64,000 bases of DNA, from assembly GCA_020465985.1 (NCBI GenBank), contig JAANYP010001768.1, forward strand, positions 1 to 64,000, given 5' to 3'. This stretch comes from Centrapalus pauciflorus. Lineage: Eukaryota > Streptophyta > Magnoliopsida > Asterales > Asteraceae. Both the position numbers and the translations under genes were made by a program. The notes under the pieces are model-generated. The model was not told the origin of the DNA. It searched no databases and worked only from the letters and a program-made list of their open reading frames with translations. Below are positions 11,488 through 22,534 of the stretch, one piece after another (the stretch's first letter is position 1; each line of letters begins with the position of its first letter).

Positions 11488-12610
11488 TGTAGGTCCCAAA
11501 AGGTTTCCCTAGTGAATTGTTTTAAGCTGTAGAGGGGGGGGGGGGGGGGGGGGTGAATACAACAATTTAAAACTCAACACTCTTTTCTCAATGTTTGTGT
11601 ATACTATTTAACAAGTGTTAATTGCAAACAAGCTTGACTGCGGAAAGGTTCAAGATGAGATGACAGATGCAACAGATGTTCAACTAATCTAAGACACACT
11701 CAGACTAGATACAATCAATACACTCACTTAGATGAACTCACTGATTTTACAAGACACAGATGGACAACTTGAATAAGAACAGCTTGGACACACGTTACTG
11801 TTTTATTCAAGCAGACTTGCATGCATGGAAAAACACACTTCAATGCACGATCTGAATTTCTCACTCTTGGTTATCTCACAATCCTTAGAAGCTTTCTTTT
11901 ATACTCTCACTGAGAATCTCAGTGAAGCTTCTTCATTGGACGATGAGATAGTGGGATGTCTTACAAAAAGACAAAATAATTTTTCTGCACATTCTGATAA
12001 AGCAGACTTGTCTTCATGTTGCAGAATCTTTATCTTTTCCTTTTTGTCTCTGTTGCATAAGGCTTTAACCAAAAGAGGAATGTCAACTTTGCATCTTTCT
12101 TCTTTTGTTAAGGCCATTTTGATATAAGAAATGGTCTGTCACCCATTTCAAATATCCTCTTTGTCTTCATGTAACAGAACAGCGTAGACAGCTTTGACAT
12201 CTTCTGTTTTCCACTTTGTCTTCGACTTGTAAACTGATCTTGTAGTACAAAACAATACATGAGGACTTGGAAACATATTCCATGAAGTGTTTATCCTGTT
12301 CACAAAGAACAGGTTCCGTTCACAAAGAACAGAACACTTAGAATCTGATCAAGCTGCTCAACAGAATAGATCAGCATAGACAGTTTATGTCCAGCCTGTT
12401 TAGCAGACAGAACAGCTTGGACAATCTGCCTTTGTTGCAACGAATGCAACAGGGTAAACAGCTTTGACTTATATTGCAAATCACTTTTCAGGTTTTAATA
12501 AGGCATTAACAGGCCTTAAATTATAGCTTCAAGTGCATCAAACAGGTTTGATTAAAAATCTCCCCCTAAGATGTATAGCAGGTTTGACTGAGGCCTTTTT
12601 TTGCCTAACA
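11488..12610 (-). repeat. 5' LTR of element A
   Basis: This 1,123-bp LTR runs TGTTAGGCA... to ...CCTACA (minus strand). It has a TATA box at 11896-11903 and a 20-base C run (minus strand) at 11534-11553 just before the LTR end. A doubled palindrome near 12296-12331 appears only once in the 3' LTR. Confidence 0.95.
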
Positions 12611-12636
12611 ATTTTATTATTTTATAATAATAAAAA

Positions 12637-13859
12637 GAATAAATTACATAAATGATCCTTATTTCTTTTCCATTTTTTCTCTTTTTTCTTTATATCATAA
12701 TTTATTTTCACACATATATATTTTGTATTTCTTTTCTTATCATTTAATTATTCAAATGTAACATTTTATTTTTTATTTTTTTATTTTAACTATTTTATTT
12801 GTATGCTTATTGTTATTATTAATACTAACTTTTTTTATATATTACCATAATTATTTATATAACATTATTATATGATATACCTGATTTATTTTTCTCAATT
12901 AGTTATTGAAAATCCAAATCTTTCTCCATTCTTTTTTTGATTTAGAAAAGATAAAAATAAAAATTAGTTTTAGTTTATTTTCGTTCAGAAAATATAAAAT
13001 TGAAATAATTCATTTTTTTCTCCATTCAAAAAATTCAAAATGACGAAGTGTTGAAGTTTTTTTTCATTTCGAATAAGTATATAAACAAAATGGTTTGTAG
13101 CTTTTTCATTGAAAATATTTAATAAAAAATTTTTAATTCTGAATTGTTTGAAAAAAATCAAAATTTGGAATGGTTCGTCAGTTTTTGATGAAAAAACGAA
13201 TAAAACAATGAAACACTCGTACTTTTAATATTTCCAAATGAATAAAACTTCAACATGTTATTATTTTGAATTTTTGGATGGAGAAAAAATATAAATCATT
13301 TCGGTTTTAGATTTTCTGATCGAAAATAAACAAAAACTAATTTTTATTTTTATCTTTTCTAAATGAAAAAAAATAATGGAGAAAGATTTGAATTTTCAAT
13401 AACTAACTGAAAAAAAATAAATCAAGTATATATCATATAATAATATTAAATAAATAATTATGCTAATATATTAAAAAGTTAACACTAATAATAATAATAA
13501 ACATACAAATAAAAATTAATATTTAAAAATAAAAAATAAAACTAAAATGTTACATTGAGTAATTAAATGATAAAAAAAAAGAAATACAAAATATACATAT
13601 GAAAATAAATTATGATATAAAGAAAAAATAGAAAATCAGAAAAAAGAATAAGAAAGTTTGAAAATTACACAGATGGTCCCTGAAAGACAAAAGGACGAAA
13701 ATGTCCCTAAAGACTAATGGTGGAGTTAACTGCCGTTAGTTTCAGGGACCAAAATGTTACAACTTTTCGATTTTAGGGACTTGTGGTGTAGTAAAATTCT
13801 TTCAGGGACCAAAACTGTAATTCCATATAAACCACAGGGACCATTTATGTAATTTGGTC
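12637..13859. mobile_element. Foldback MITE, Mutator-like, with perfect 9-bp target duplication
   Basis: The ends are inverted repeats: gaataaattacataaatg at 12637 against the complement of catttatgtaatttggtc ending at 13859. Both are flanked by the identical 9-mer taataaaaa (12628-12636 and 13860-13868). Inside, arms of about 415 bp (about 12652-13068 and 13236-13646) are inverted copies of each other around a loop of about 165 bp. An asymmetric tail (13647-13859) repeats the 'ggtccctg/cagggacc' words. A 9-bp duplication fits the Mutator superfamily. No ORF is present, so it is non-autonomous. Confidence 0.82.
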
Positions 13860-13868
13860 TAATAAAAA

Positions 13869-13907
13869 TAATAATGTAGTAACGTCCCAGATGAATAATC
13901 AGCACAC
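13869..13907 (-). repeat. Probable remnant of element E 3' LTR or its flank
   Basis: This short AT-rich stretch joins, across element B and its cacac duplication, to the LTR piece at 25895. It is either a continuation of that LTR or the DNA beside it; the LTR end is not recognisable in the window. Confidence 0.4.
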
Positions 13908-14191
13908 TGTTGGGAATTACTTTTGTTGATGAATATAATAAGTCTAGGGGTTAAATTGTAATTGTTTAATAGTTCCATATGTAAATATAAATAGATAGGA
14001 GCAGTACTGTTTGGGTACGAATTGTACTCATTTGCACGGAACTATATGGCTAGGTCAAGAATTGGGAATTGTGCTTTCATTGTTCTTCACATTGTAATTC
14101 TCTGATTTTATGCAATCTAATCATTCGGTTAGTGTTCTTATTGTTCTTAATTGTTTGATGCTTAATTGTAATTGATTATACTATAATATCA
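13908..14191 (+). repeat. 5' LTR of element B
   Basis: TGTTGGGAATTAC... to ...AATATCA, 284 bp. It has a TATA-like tataaata at 13986-13993. It pairs with 25611-25894. Confidence 0.95.
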
Positions 14192-14193
14192 TT

Positions 14194-14205
14194 TGGTATC
14201 AGAGC
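14194..14205 (+). other. Primer-binding site, element B
   Basis: TGGTATCAGAGC, 2 nt after the LTR, complementary to the 3' end of initiator tRNA-Met as usual for plant copia elements. Confidence 0.93.
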
Positions 14206-14652
14206 CTGTAATGGCAAATTTGGATTGATTTTTGAATCGGAAAAAGGATTTTCACGAACACTGTTTCATCAAAAATTTTTCGAAAATCAAAAAAACTCTT
14301 GGAGTTTTTGATACAGTGGATGATTTAATCTGATAATCGTATCAAAGGTTCGCCTTTTAAAGACGAACAAATTGAGTATACTCTCAGTTTTTAATTCAAA
14401 ACAGACAAAAACTTATTTGGATTTTACGGATTATTCAAAATTTTTTGTGTTCTTGACTGTTTTTGACAAATTTAAGGGTTTTGATCTGAAATTGGTCAAG
14501 TTGTTTTCACAAAAAGTGTTTTTGTGTGAAAAACGCACCTTCGATTGCAATTTGGGATCAATTCATCAATTTTTGGTGAAAATTTTGAAATCTGAACTTA
14601 GAAAAGTTTAAAACTGTAAAAACTCGAATCACAAAGAAACTCATGTTTTAAT

Positions 14653-15140
14653 CGAGTTTTTTTAAAGAAGGAATCAAGTTTGATCAAGAGCTTTAATCGA
14701 GTTTGTACAAGTGCTGATCGAGTTTTAGACAAAACCGTTCGAGTTTGATTAAACTTTAATTCGAGTTTGATCAAATATAAATCGAGTTTAATTCAAGTGG
14801 ATTCGAGTTTTATCAAACACAATTCAAGTTGATACAGTTTCAATCGAGTTTATTGACTTGTCATCCGAGTTTTGTTACTAATCCTTTGAGTTTGATCACT
14901 TTAGATTCGAGTTTGATAAGGAATAACTCGAGTTTTACACTCCATAGTTCGAGTTTCAACCTTCTTTGTTCGAGTTTCATAACTCTTTGATTCGAGTTTG
15001 ATCCTTCTACATTCGAGTTTCATTATTCACTGATCGAGTTTTACTCTTTGTTCATCGAGTTTGAGCCTTTGATATTCGAGTTTTACTCTTCTTGATTCGA
15101 GTTTGATCATACTTAATTCAAGTTTAATTATTCATTCAGT
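14653..15140 (+). repeat. 21-nt-periodic tcgagttt array in the element B leader
   Basis: The core cgagttt (or caagttt) begins at 14653, 14675, 14698, 14719, 14740, 14762, 14783, 14804, 14825, 14845, 14866, 14887, 14908, 14929, 14950, 14971, 14993, 15014, 15035, 15056, 15077, 15098 and 15119. That is 23 units, nearly all 21 nt apart. The ~12 nt between cores differ in every unit. It lies in the untranslated leader, ending about 85 nt before the gag ATG. The frame that reads the core as CGA-GTT-TGA contains repeated stops, so it is unlikely to be coding. Confidence 0.9.
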
Positions 15141-15204
15141 GTTCATTCAAAATCAATTAAATTCTATTAAAAGATCTTGGAAGATTCTGTTTAATCAAAT
15201 CACA

Positions 15205-15831
15205 ATGTTAAAAGATACACGAGCTATGGGTTCAGAAACCAAACCCCCTATTCTTTATAGAGGTGAGTATGTACAGTGGAGGGAACGACTTTTGGAATTC
15301 ATTAGTTTGCATGATTTATCAGAGGAGATGTTGAAATCCATGACGGAGGGACCAACAATATTTGTTAAAACAATTCCAGCTGTACCAAACAGCAATCCTC
15401 CAATACCGGAGAGAACAACAGAGATCTATATGTCTGATGCTCAGAAACGAAGAAAGCTGGGAGATAAAACCACCCGAAAGCTCTTGCTGATTACTATCCT
15501 GAATGACATATATACCAGTCTGACAAATACAAGCACAACCAAATCCATCTGGAATGAGGTGTGTAAGCTTATGAGAGGGTCAGACAAAGCAGCTACGAAC
15601 AGAGCGAGAAACGGTCTGATGACGTTTGAAAATTTTAGAGCTAGAGAATGAGAGCTGTTAGAGCATACTTATCTGAGATTCGTCAATCTCGTAAGTGAAA
15701 TGAACGGAAACGGGGTGACAAAGTCAAATATGGAAATAAACTTCAAATTCTTGAATGTGCTCAATCCGGAATGAGATAAATACACTATGATCATCCAACA
15801 GACGAAAGAGATTGATGATATGGATTTTTAA
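15205..15831 (+). pseudogene. gag N-terminal part, element B
   Basis: The likely start is ATG 15205 (MLKDTRAMGSETKPP) or the in-frame ATG 15226. The segments YRGEYVQWRERLLEFI, NDIYTSLTNTSTTKSIWNEV and NGLMTFENF are a copia gag core. Stops at 15649-15651 and near 15774 and 15829 interrupt the same frame that later encodes the zinc knuckle. Confidence 0.8.
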
Positions 15832-16191
15832 ATGGTGTTTGAGAACTTGAACAACTATCAGGAAGTTGTTTTAAGGAAAAAGTTCTATCGCAAACTGACA
15901 AATAACAAGATGCGATACAAGACAGGCTCCAGAAAGTACGAGAAAAGAGACAAATGTGATAAATCTGGGGAAAACAGTGGTAAGAAGCCTGGAATATATG
16001 AGAAGCTTGATAAGCATGCCAAGAAAGAAGCTGAACAGAATTGTTATAATTGTGGCAAGTCTGGCCACTTTGCAAGGGAATGCAGACTGCCATTAGTCAA
16101 GAATCCAGACTACTATACTCGCAAGGCACTGCTAGCTAAGGAAAAGGAGGGTGGAAAGGCATTAATGGCTGAGGATGATCACAGGCTTTAA
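15832..16191 (+). pseudogene. gag zinc-knuckle part, element B
   Basis: This basic region is followed by CYNCGKSGHFAREC (CX2CX4HX4C, codons at 16042-16083), the RNA-binding knuckle of gag. It is in the same frame as the upstream gag piece and ends at TAA 16189-16191, after which the frame continues. Confidence 0.88.
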
Positions 16192-16995
16192 TTGTCTGAG
16201 GATGAAGACATTCTGGATGAAGATGCTCATATCTGCCTAAAGTCAGAAGTTTTTAATGAATCTGAGATGAGTGAATCAGCTATGTTGGCTGAAGATGAGA
16301 TCTGGGTTGGTCTGACTGATGACGAAGAAGAACAAAGAAAGGCATCTGATTCTGAGAATGAGCTGACAGAAGATATGGCATTGATGGCCACAGGAAAAGC
16401 TGGATTTGATGACGATAATTCTTGTGAGATGGAACAAAAACTTGCTTATATGGCTTTTATGCTGAAACGTTTTGAAAAATCTTTGAAAGTCGAGAAAAAG
16501 AATGCCCAATCTTTGGAAAACAAATTAAGACTTGAACATGCTTTAGTGTTAGAGTTTTCCAAAGATAAGGCATTAGCATTAAGATCAGTTTCTGATTTGC
16601 AAGAAAAATACAATGAAATTCAAAGTGAGAATCAAAAGCTGAGTAACAATATATCAGACTTAAAAGAAAAACTGAAATTAGTTGAGTTAGAATCAACAAG
16701 TCATTTTGTAAAATATCATTCCATCTTTGATGAAAGAACAAAGTTGTATGAGAAAATTAAATCTTTGGAAGATGAGTTCCTTAAAAGAGGTCAAACAGAT
16801 CAAACAATCCATTTGAATCAACCAAAAGATACCGAATTTTATAATTCAAAAACACGTATTGGTTGGAAAAATCCTAAATATCTAACAAAAGCTATTTCGT
16901 CTTCACCAACTCTTTATGATGTTAGATATATGAATTTAGGATTGAAAATGGTATTTTTAAAAGTTTCAGATGAAGTAGAATCGCTGAAGATCTGA
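16192..16995 (+). pseudogene. gag acidic region and coiled coil, element B
   Basis: An acidic stretch (SEDEDILDEDAH) is followed by about 150 residues with strong heptad pattern and Lys/Glu content (QSLENKLRLEHALVLEFSKD, SDLQEKYNEIQSENQKL). This is the Sire gag coiled coil. Same frame as the zinc-knuckle part. Confidence 0.8.
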
Positions 16996-17000
16996 AAAGG

Positions 17001-18186
17001 TTGAGAAAAGACAAAATGCAAAATACTTTGGATTATAACAAGCTTAATGACAGTTATCAAAATTCATGCATTTCAGAAGAGTATATTCAGACATATTCTG
17101 ATAAAGATTTGTCTAAAAATACATCTTCCACTCAAAAGCAATACAATCCGAACTCAATTCTTGAAAATATTAATTCTGATCTTGAATTGAAGCTTAAAAC
17201 TTTGAGACTGAAAATGAAAAGCTTTAGGATGTGATTAAAGATTTGGAAATAAAACTGAAAAACCAGCCTGAAAGCAAAACTCAACCATGTCAGAAATCTT
17301 CAATTCAACCTGATTCTATCAATTCTGAAAAAGAGTTTAATCTGTATATGAACTCTGATTTTAATTCATAGGGGGAAATGTTTGTCAAAATTGATGAGCT
17401 TAATAAGCCTCTTCATGACAAACAAACTGATACACCTAAAGAACCAGTAAGTATTTTGAAAACAATACATCCTGATTCTAAGGTTAAATCAGTTCCATCA
17501 CCTGTTTTACACAAGAAGGAGAAAGCAAAAGTTACTTTTGTTACTCCAAAATTTGAGAAACGCTGAATCCTCTTCAACAAAGGTTTCACTTGCAAAGAAA
17601 CGAAATGCTTCTGAAGGTAAGAAATTTTTGCAGATTAAAACTGATTCTAAATCGACTAAGTCATCTTCTTCTATTATGCTAGATAATTCTGTGAAAAGAA
17701 CATTGAAGCAAATTAGGAGAAAGAAGCAAGTGTCAAAGAAAAAGAAGAGTTTTAGACAGGAATGGAGAGTGAAAGATTTGAGTGTTACAGATAGGATTAG
17801 ATCTGTAGATAATTCTGTCTGTAATAAATTTTCTGATAAACAATGTTCTAAATACTTACGTGCTGTACTGTTTTCTTTAAATTCTGCCAAATGTCATGTG
17901 TTGAATGTTAAATCTGTGCATAATTATGATATGTTTGTATGGATGCCAAAGAACAAGGTTCCCAGTCTTAAACAGCAAAGGGATCCAAAGAAACACATTT
18001 TAAAATCAGTTCCAAAAAGAACTGTACAAAAATGGATACCCAAAAAGATTGTTCAAAAGTGGGTTCCAAAAACAAAGAACTTATCTGTTAATCTGCCTGA
18101 AGAAATACCGTATGATTTACCGAAATTCAAATTACCCAACTATAAGTGGGTACCTCATGTTTTACTTCATTTTATAGGTAAATCGT
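17001..18186 (+). pseudogene. gag-protease linker with KW(I/V)PK repeats, element B
   Basis: Several short frames (17001-17234, 17378-17566, 17538-18200) encode a Lys/Ser-rich linker with shifts between frames. Near 18010-18150 it repeats QKWIPKK, QKWVPKT and YKWVPH. Element E has the same kind of repeat here, where A, C and D carry a second zinc knuckle. A purine tract (agggggaaa) lies at 17370-17378. Confidence 0.7.
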
Positions 18187-18579
18187 GTGTGGTACCTTGA
18201 CTCCGGATGTTCCAAGCACATGACCGGACAACGAGAAACCCTCACGAATTTTGTAGACAAAATCTGTGGGACGGTAAGATTTGGTAACGATCAATTCTGT
18301 CCGATCAAAGGCTATGGAAGTTTGGAATACGACAAGATTACAATTCAAAAGGTATTCAACGTTGATAGTCTTGGCCATAATCTGTTCAGCATCGGCCAAC
18401 TGTGCGATAAAGGGTTGGAAGTCAATTTCAAGGCTAATATGTGTAGTATAAGATCTGTGGAAGGCAATAAAATCCTTGCTGGAAATAGGAAAACCACTTT
18501 GTACTCCATAGACTTAGCCAATATCAACTTGAAGAAAGATGTTTGTCTACTTTCAAAGGCAACATCAAAAGAATCCTAG
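18187..18579 (+). pseudogene. pol: protease and pre-integrase, element B
   Basis: YLDSGCSKHMTG holds the aspartic protease DSG triad. It is followed by LGHNLFSIGQLCDKGLEV and the start of the pre-integrase zinc domain. The frame stops at 18577-18579 just before the HHRLSHLNF zinc-binding segment, which continues downstream. Confidence 0.88.
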
Positions 18580-19529
18580 TTGTGGCATCACCGTCTGTCT
18601 CATTTGAACTTCAAAGATCTGAACAACCTTGCAAAAGGTAGTTTAGTAAAAGGACTACCAACTCTCCGATTTAAAAAAAGAGCAGTTGTGTGCTGCATGT
18701 GAGAAAGGGAAGATGGTGATGGCTTCACATAAATCAAAGGTTGAACATTCTTCAACTAGGGCATTGGAGCTACTTCACATGGATTTATGCGGGCCTATGA
18801 GAGTACAATGTATTAACAAGAAGAAATATGTGTTGGTCACAGTAGATGATCATATAAGATACACATGAGTGTTCTTCCTGAGATCCAAGTCTGAAGCTAC
18901 AGAGATAACCATTGACTTCATACGCAAGATTCAAGTTAAGTTGCAACTTTAAGTTCAGACTATTAGATCTGATAATGGTATAGAGTTTAAGAACAAGTCC
19001 AACGAGACATTTCTGACTTCTGTTGGGATAACGCATCAATTTTAGGCAGCTCGTACCCCACAACAAAACAGAGTAGTTGAAAGACGAAACCGTAGACTTG
19101 TAGAATCTACTAGGACGATGCTTGCATATTCTAATCTGCCGTTGTTACTATGGGCTGAAGCTGTAGCAACCGCGTGTCACCCAGAACAGATCCATCGTAA
19201 ATAAAAGATTCGGTAAAACACCATATGAGCTGATCAATAAAAAAGTGCCTAATATAAAATTTTTCCATGTCTTTGGATGCAGGTGTTTTATCTTGAACGA
19301 TAAAGACAACTTGGGAAAGTTTAATCAAAAAGCTAATGAAGGCATATTCATTGGATACTCAAAAGAATCGGTGGCATTCCGAGTCTACAACAAACGCAGA
19401 AGACTGTCAACGAGAGCGTAAATGTGAAATTTGACGAAGGAATCGTAATGGCTCCTGGACACGCCAGTTCAGGACCCGAGTCTAAACAGTTGACTTTTAT
19501 GAAGTCACTAAAGCTTAATGATGATGTGA
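18580..19529 (+). pseudogene. pol: integrase, element B
   Basis: Short frames encode the HHCC domain (HHRLSHLNF ... CAACEKGK), the core aspartates in LLHMDLCGP and RSDNGIEFKN, and the Glu in the PQQNRVVE segment. The DDE residues are still present, but stops interrupt at about 18868, 18950 and 19043, and a frameshift occurs after 19190. Confidence 0.85.
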
Positions 19530-20760
19530 ATGATTTACATATACTGTTTTCAAATTTATGAAGACTACTTTGAAAAGACCAAATCTGATGTTCAAATTTT
19601 GGTTCCTGACAGGGTTACTGAAGATCCTGTTGTAGTCTCCGATCATTCACATCAACAATTTTCTGAAGAGACTGGAGAGGTTTCAATGACTGATGTACGC
19701 ATTCCTACTGACAGTGTACAACAATCTTCTCCAGAATCTCAAAATGCTCCCTTGAATACTAAAACTTCTGAATCTCCTACCTCAGTTGATATTCCATCAA
19801 CTTCAGAACAAATCCCCCGTACACCCTACCTAGACTTAAATCCGAATCAAGAACAGCCTCAACCTTATCCTCACTCATTTAAATGGACGAGGGACCACCC
19901 ACCTGAAAATATAATTGGTGATCCCTCTGCCTCAGTAAAAACCCGGAGAGCTACCATGAATGAATATCTCTTCTCAAATTTTTTAAGCAAGATAGAACCC
20001 AAAACGGTGAAGGAAGCTCTTCTGAATGCTGACTAGATTGTAGCGATGCAAGAGGAGCTCAATAAATTCGAGAGGTTGAGAGTCTGGAGATTGGTCAAAC
20101 GTCCAAAAACAAATCAATCATTGGCACGAAGTGGATCTTCAAGAACAAGAAAGATGAACACTGTGTCATCATTCGAAACAAAGTGAGACTCGTTGCCAAA
20201 GGATACAGTCAACATGAGGGAGTCGATTATGATGAAACCTTTGCCTCTATTGCCCGGATAGAAGCGGTTAGAATGTTTTTAGCGTTTGCAGCTCATAAAA
20301 AATTTATTGTATTATCAAATGGATGTAAAAAAATGTGTTTTTAAATGGGGAGTTAACTGATGAAGTATATACATATCAGCCCGAAGGATTTACTGATCCT
20401 TCGAAGCCTGATCATGTATATATTTTAGACAAGTCACTGTATGGCCTTAAACAACCACCAAGAGATTGGTTTGATGCCCTTTCAAATTATCTTTTAAAAT
20501 GTGGCTTCAACAAAGGTGCAGTGGAGACTACCCTATTTATTAAATGTCAGGGTCCTGATATCATAGTTATTCAGATATATGTGGATGATATAATATTTGG
20601 GTCTACAAATCCTGAGTTTTGCAAAAAGTTTGCATTTATAATGTACCAAAAATTCGAAATGAGCATGATGGGTGAAATAAATTTTTTCTTGGGATTACAA
20701 GTAAAACAACTGACTGATGGAATTTCATCAATCAGTCGAAATATATTCAAGACATGTTAA
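19530..20760 (+). pseudogene. pol: reverse transcriptase, element B
   Basis: The inter-domain linker (HPPENIIGDPSASVKTRR) leads into RT. A stop at 20034-20036 and a frameshifted stretch to about 20335 break the N-terminal fingers/palm. The catalytic IYVDDIIFG (YVDD codons 20578-20589) and the following EMSMMGEINFFLGLQVKQL are intact. Confidence 0.88.
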
Positions 20761-21524
20761 ATAAATTTAACATGGTCTATAGTACTCCTATGAAAACACC
20801 CAGGACTCCTGATTCAAAATCAAAACTCGATGAGGACATTTCAGGGAAACCTGTTGACGTAACTCATTATCGAGGAATAATTGGGTCATTAATATACTTA
20901 ACAGTAAGTAGACATGATATTATGTTTGCTACATGTGTCTGTGCTAGATATCAGACACATCCAAAAGAATCACATTTGGCTGCTGCCAAAAGAATCTTAA
21001 GATATCTAAAGGGTACACCAAACTTATGTTTGTGGTATCTTAGGGAATCATCATTTACATTGACTGCCTTTTCTGATGCTGATCACGCAGGTGATAAAAT
21101 GCACAGAAAAAGTACATCAGGAGCAGTTTAATTCATTGGTGACAAACCCGTCTGCTGGTCATCCAAAAAGCAACACTATGTGCCACTATGAACATCAGAA
21201 GTTGAATACGTTGCTGTATCATCTTGCTGTTCACAAGTGCTGTGGATGAAGAGCCAACTGAGAGACTACAGGTTTACACCTCAGAAGATCCCTATCTATT
21301 GTGATTCACAGAGTGCAATTGCAATAGCATCCAATCCGGTGCAACACTCAAAAACTAAACACATCGATATCCGGTATCATTTCATAAAAGATCATGTAAA
21401 AAATGGTAACGTAGAATTATATTTCGTACCAACTGAATATCAACTAGCTGATTTGTTTATCAAAGAATTAGATGAAAAACTCTTTAATTTTTTGGTATAC
21501 AAATTGGGTATGTTGAATAGGTAG
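20754..21524 (+). pseudogene. pol: RNase H, element B
   Basis: Two frames cover YRGIIGSLIYLT, SDADHAGD (first Asp), a broken middle (21131-21236) and IPIYCDSQSAIAIA, then KHIDIRYHFIKDH. The gene ends LVYKLGMLNR with TAG at 21522-21524, the normal end of pol. Confidence 0.88.
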
Positions 21525-21948
21525 ATTTAACACAAAATAAAATTCTAATTTTACAATTTTTTACTTGATTTAATTTTTGTGTTAATCTCATGTAATTTAG
21601 ATGGTTTTCTTTTTTTTTCTTTTTTTTTTTTGAGATTCAACTGAATCAGATTGTCATGTGCAGGGGAGCAAACAAGAAAATTTTCATCTGATATTTGCAT
21701 ATCTGATATTTTTTTAATCTGATTGATTGCAGGGGGAGCAGACATAAAAAGTGATATACATCTAAGGGGGAGCATAACCATAAAAATCAAGGGGGAGCTT
21801 TATTATTATTATTTTTTTTTGTTGTTAGCTCATTTTAACTTTTGATTAGTTCAGTTTATTTTGTTTTGTTCATTTTTTATTAACATTTTTTAATTCATTT
21901 TTCTTGTGTTGTTCAAATTTTTTTAGTTGTTAAAATTTTTTTTAGTGT

Positions 21949-21999
<51 letters not shown>

Positions 22000-22534
22000 A
22001 ATTGGGCTTAAATGAAAAATGAGACTTTGGTGGGCCGGATTTCTTTTTCAAATTTCAAATTTTAATTCAAGATTTTGTGTTGAAATTTATAAGTATATTC
22101 GTCTGAATGTTAATATGTGTTTGTATTTTTCAGTTTATTTGTTCGAGTTTGGTGTTCATATATGTGACTGTGTGTGTTTTAAGGGTGTCGATGTGTGTAT
22201 ATGATTTTATGATTTTGTGTTTTAAAGCTAAAATTGAAAGTATGGATGTGAGTATAATGTTCAAATAAGCTTGAATATCAAATTTCAAGTCTTAAAACAC
22301 ACCATACAACATTTAATTTGATTTTGAAATTCAAATTTTTCGAGTTCTTGAATCAACTGTAAATTGGATTTTAATCGATTAAACAGTTGTTTTTCGAAAG
22401 ACATCAGTAAAGAAAAAATGTTCAAAACATGTTTTCGAGTAGGTGTATGTAAAAGTTTAGGTTTGAAACTCCCTAGAAATAATTTTTGGAAATTTCAGTA
22501 GTGTTTGGGACTTAAAAAATTTGTCAGTATATAT
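21525..22534 (+). other. Non-coding pol-ORF3 linker of element B with purine tracts and poly-T
   Basis: No gene. It holds repeated PPT-like tracts (caggggagca 21661, agggggagca 21731, aagggggagca 21765, aagggggagct 21789) and a run of about 47 T (21951-21997). Multiple PPT-like tracts after pol are a known trait of the Sire lineage. Confidence 0.75.

Larger units (their letters stand above)
1..12610 (-). mobile_element. Element A: Sire-type Ty1/copia retrotransposon, 3' LTR cut by window edge
   Basis: Reading on the minus strand, the order is LTR, primer-binding site, gag, protease, integrase, reverse transcriptase, RNase H, ORF3, polypurine tract, LTR. This is the Ty1/copia order plus the extra ORF of the Sire lineage. 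The right LTR (11488-12610) is complete; the left one (1-891) lacks roughly its last 210 bp beyond the window. The 5 bp outside the right LTR are attt t (12611-12615), but the matching duplication cannot be seen. The copy is defective: frameshifts in gag, stops in pol and ORF3, and a deletion removing the RT active site. It is the same family as element C. Confidence 0.95.

Noticed and set aside
12616..12627. Terminal duplication for element A
   Set aside because: Only one flank is in the window, so no duplication can be shown.
14372..14611. 79-codon ORF in the leader of element B
   Set aside because: Low-complexity AT-rich leader, no domain, and upstream of the recognised gag start.
14653..15140. 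CRISPR-like array (repeat plus variable spacers)
   Set aside because: The core is only about 8 nt, units are 21 nt, the context is a plant retrotransposon leader, and there are no cas genes.
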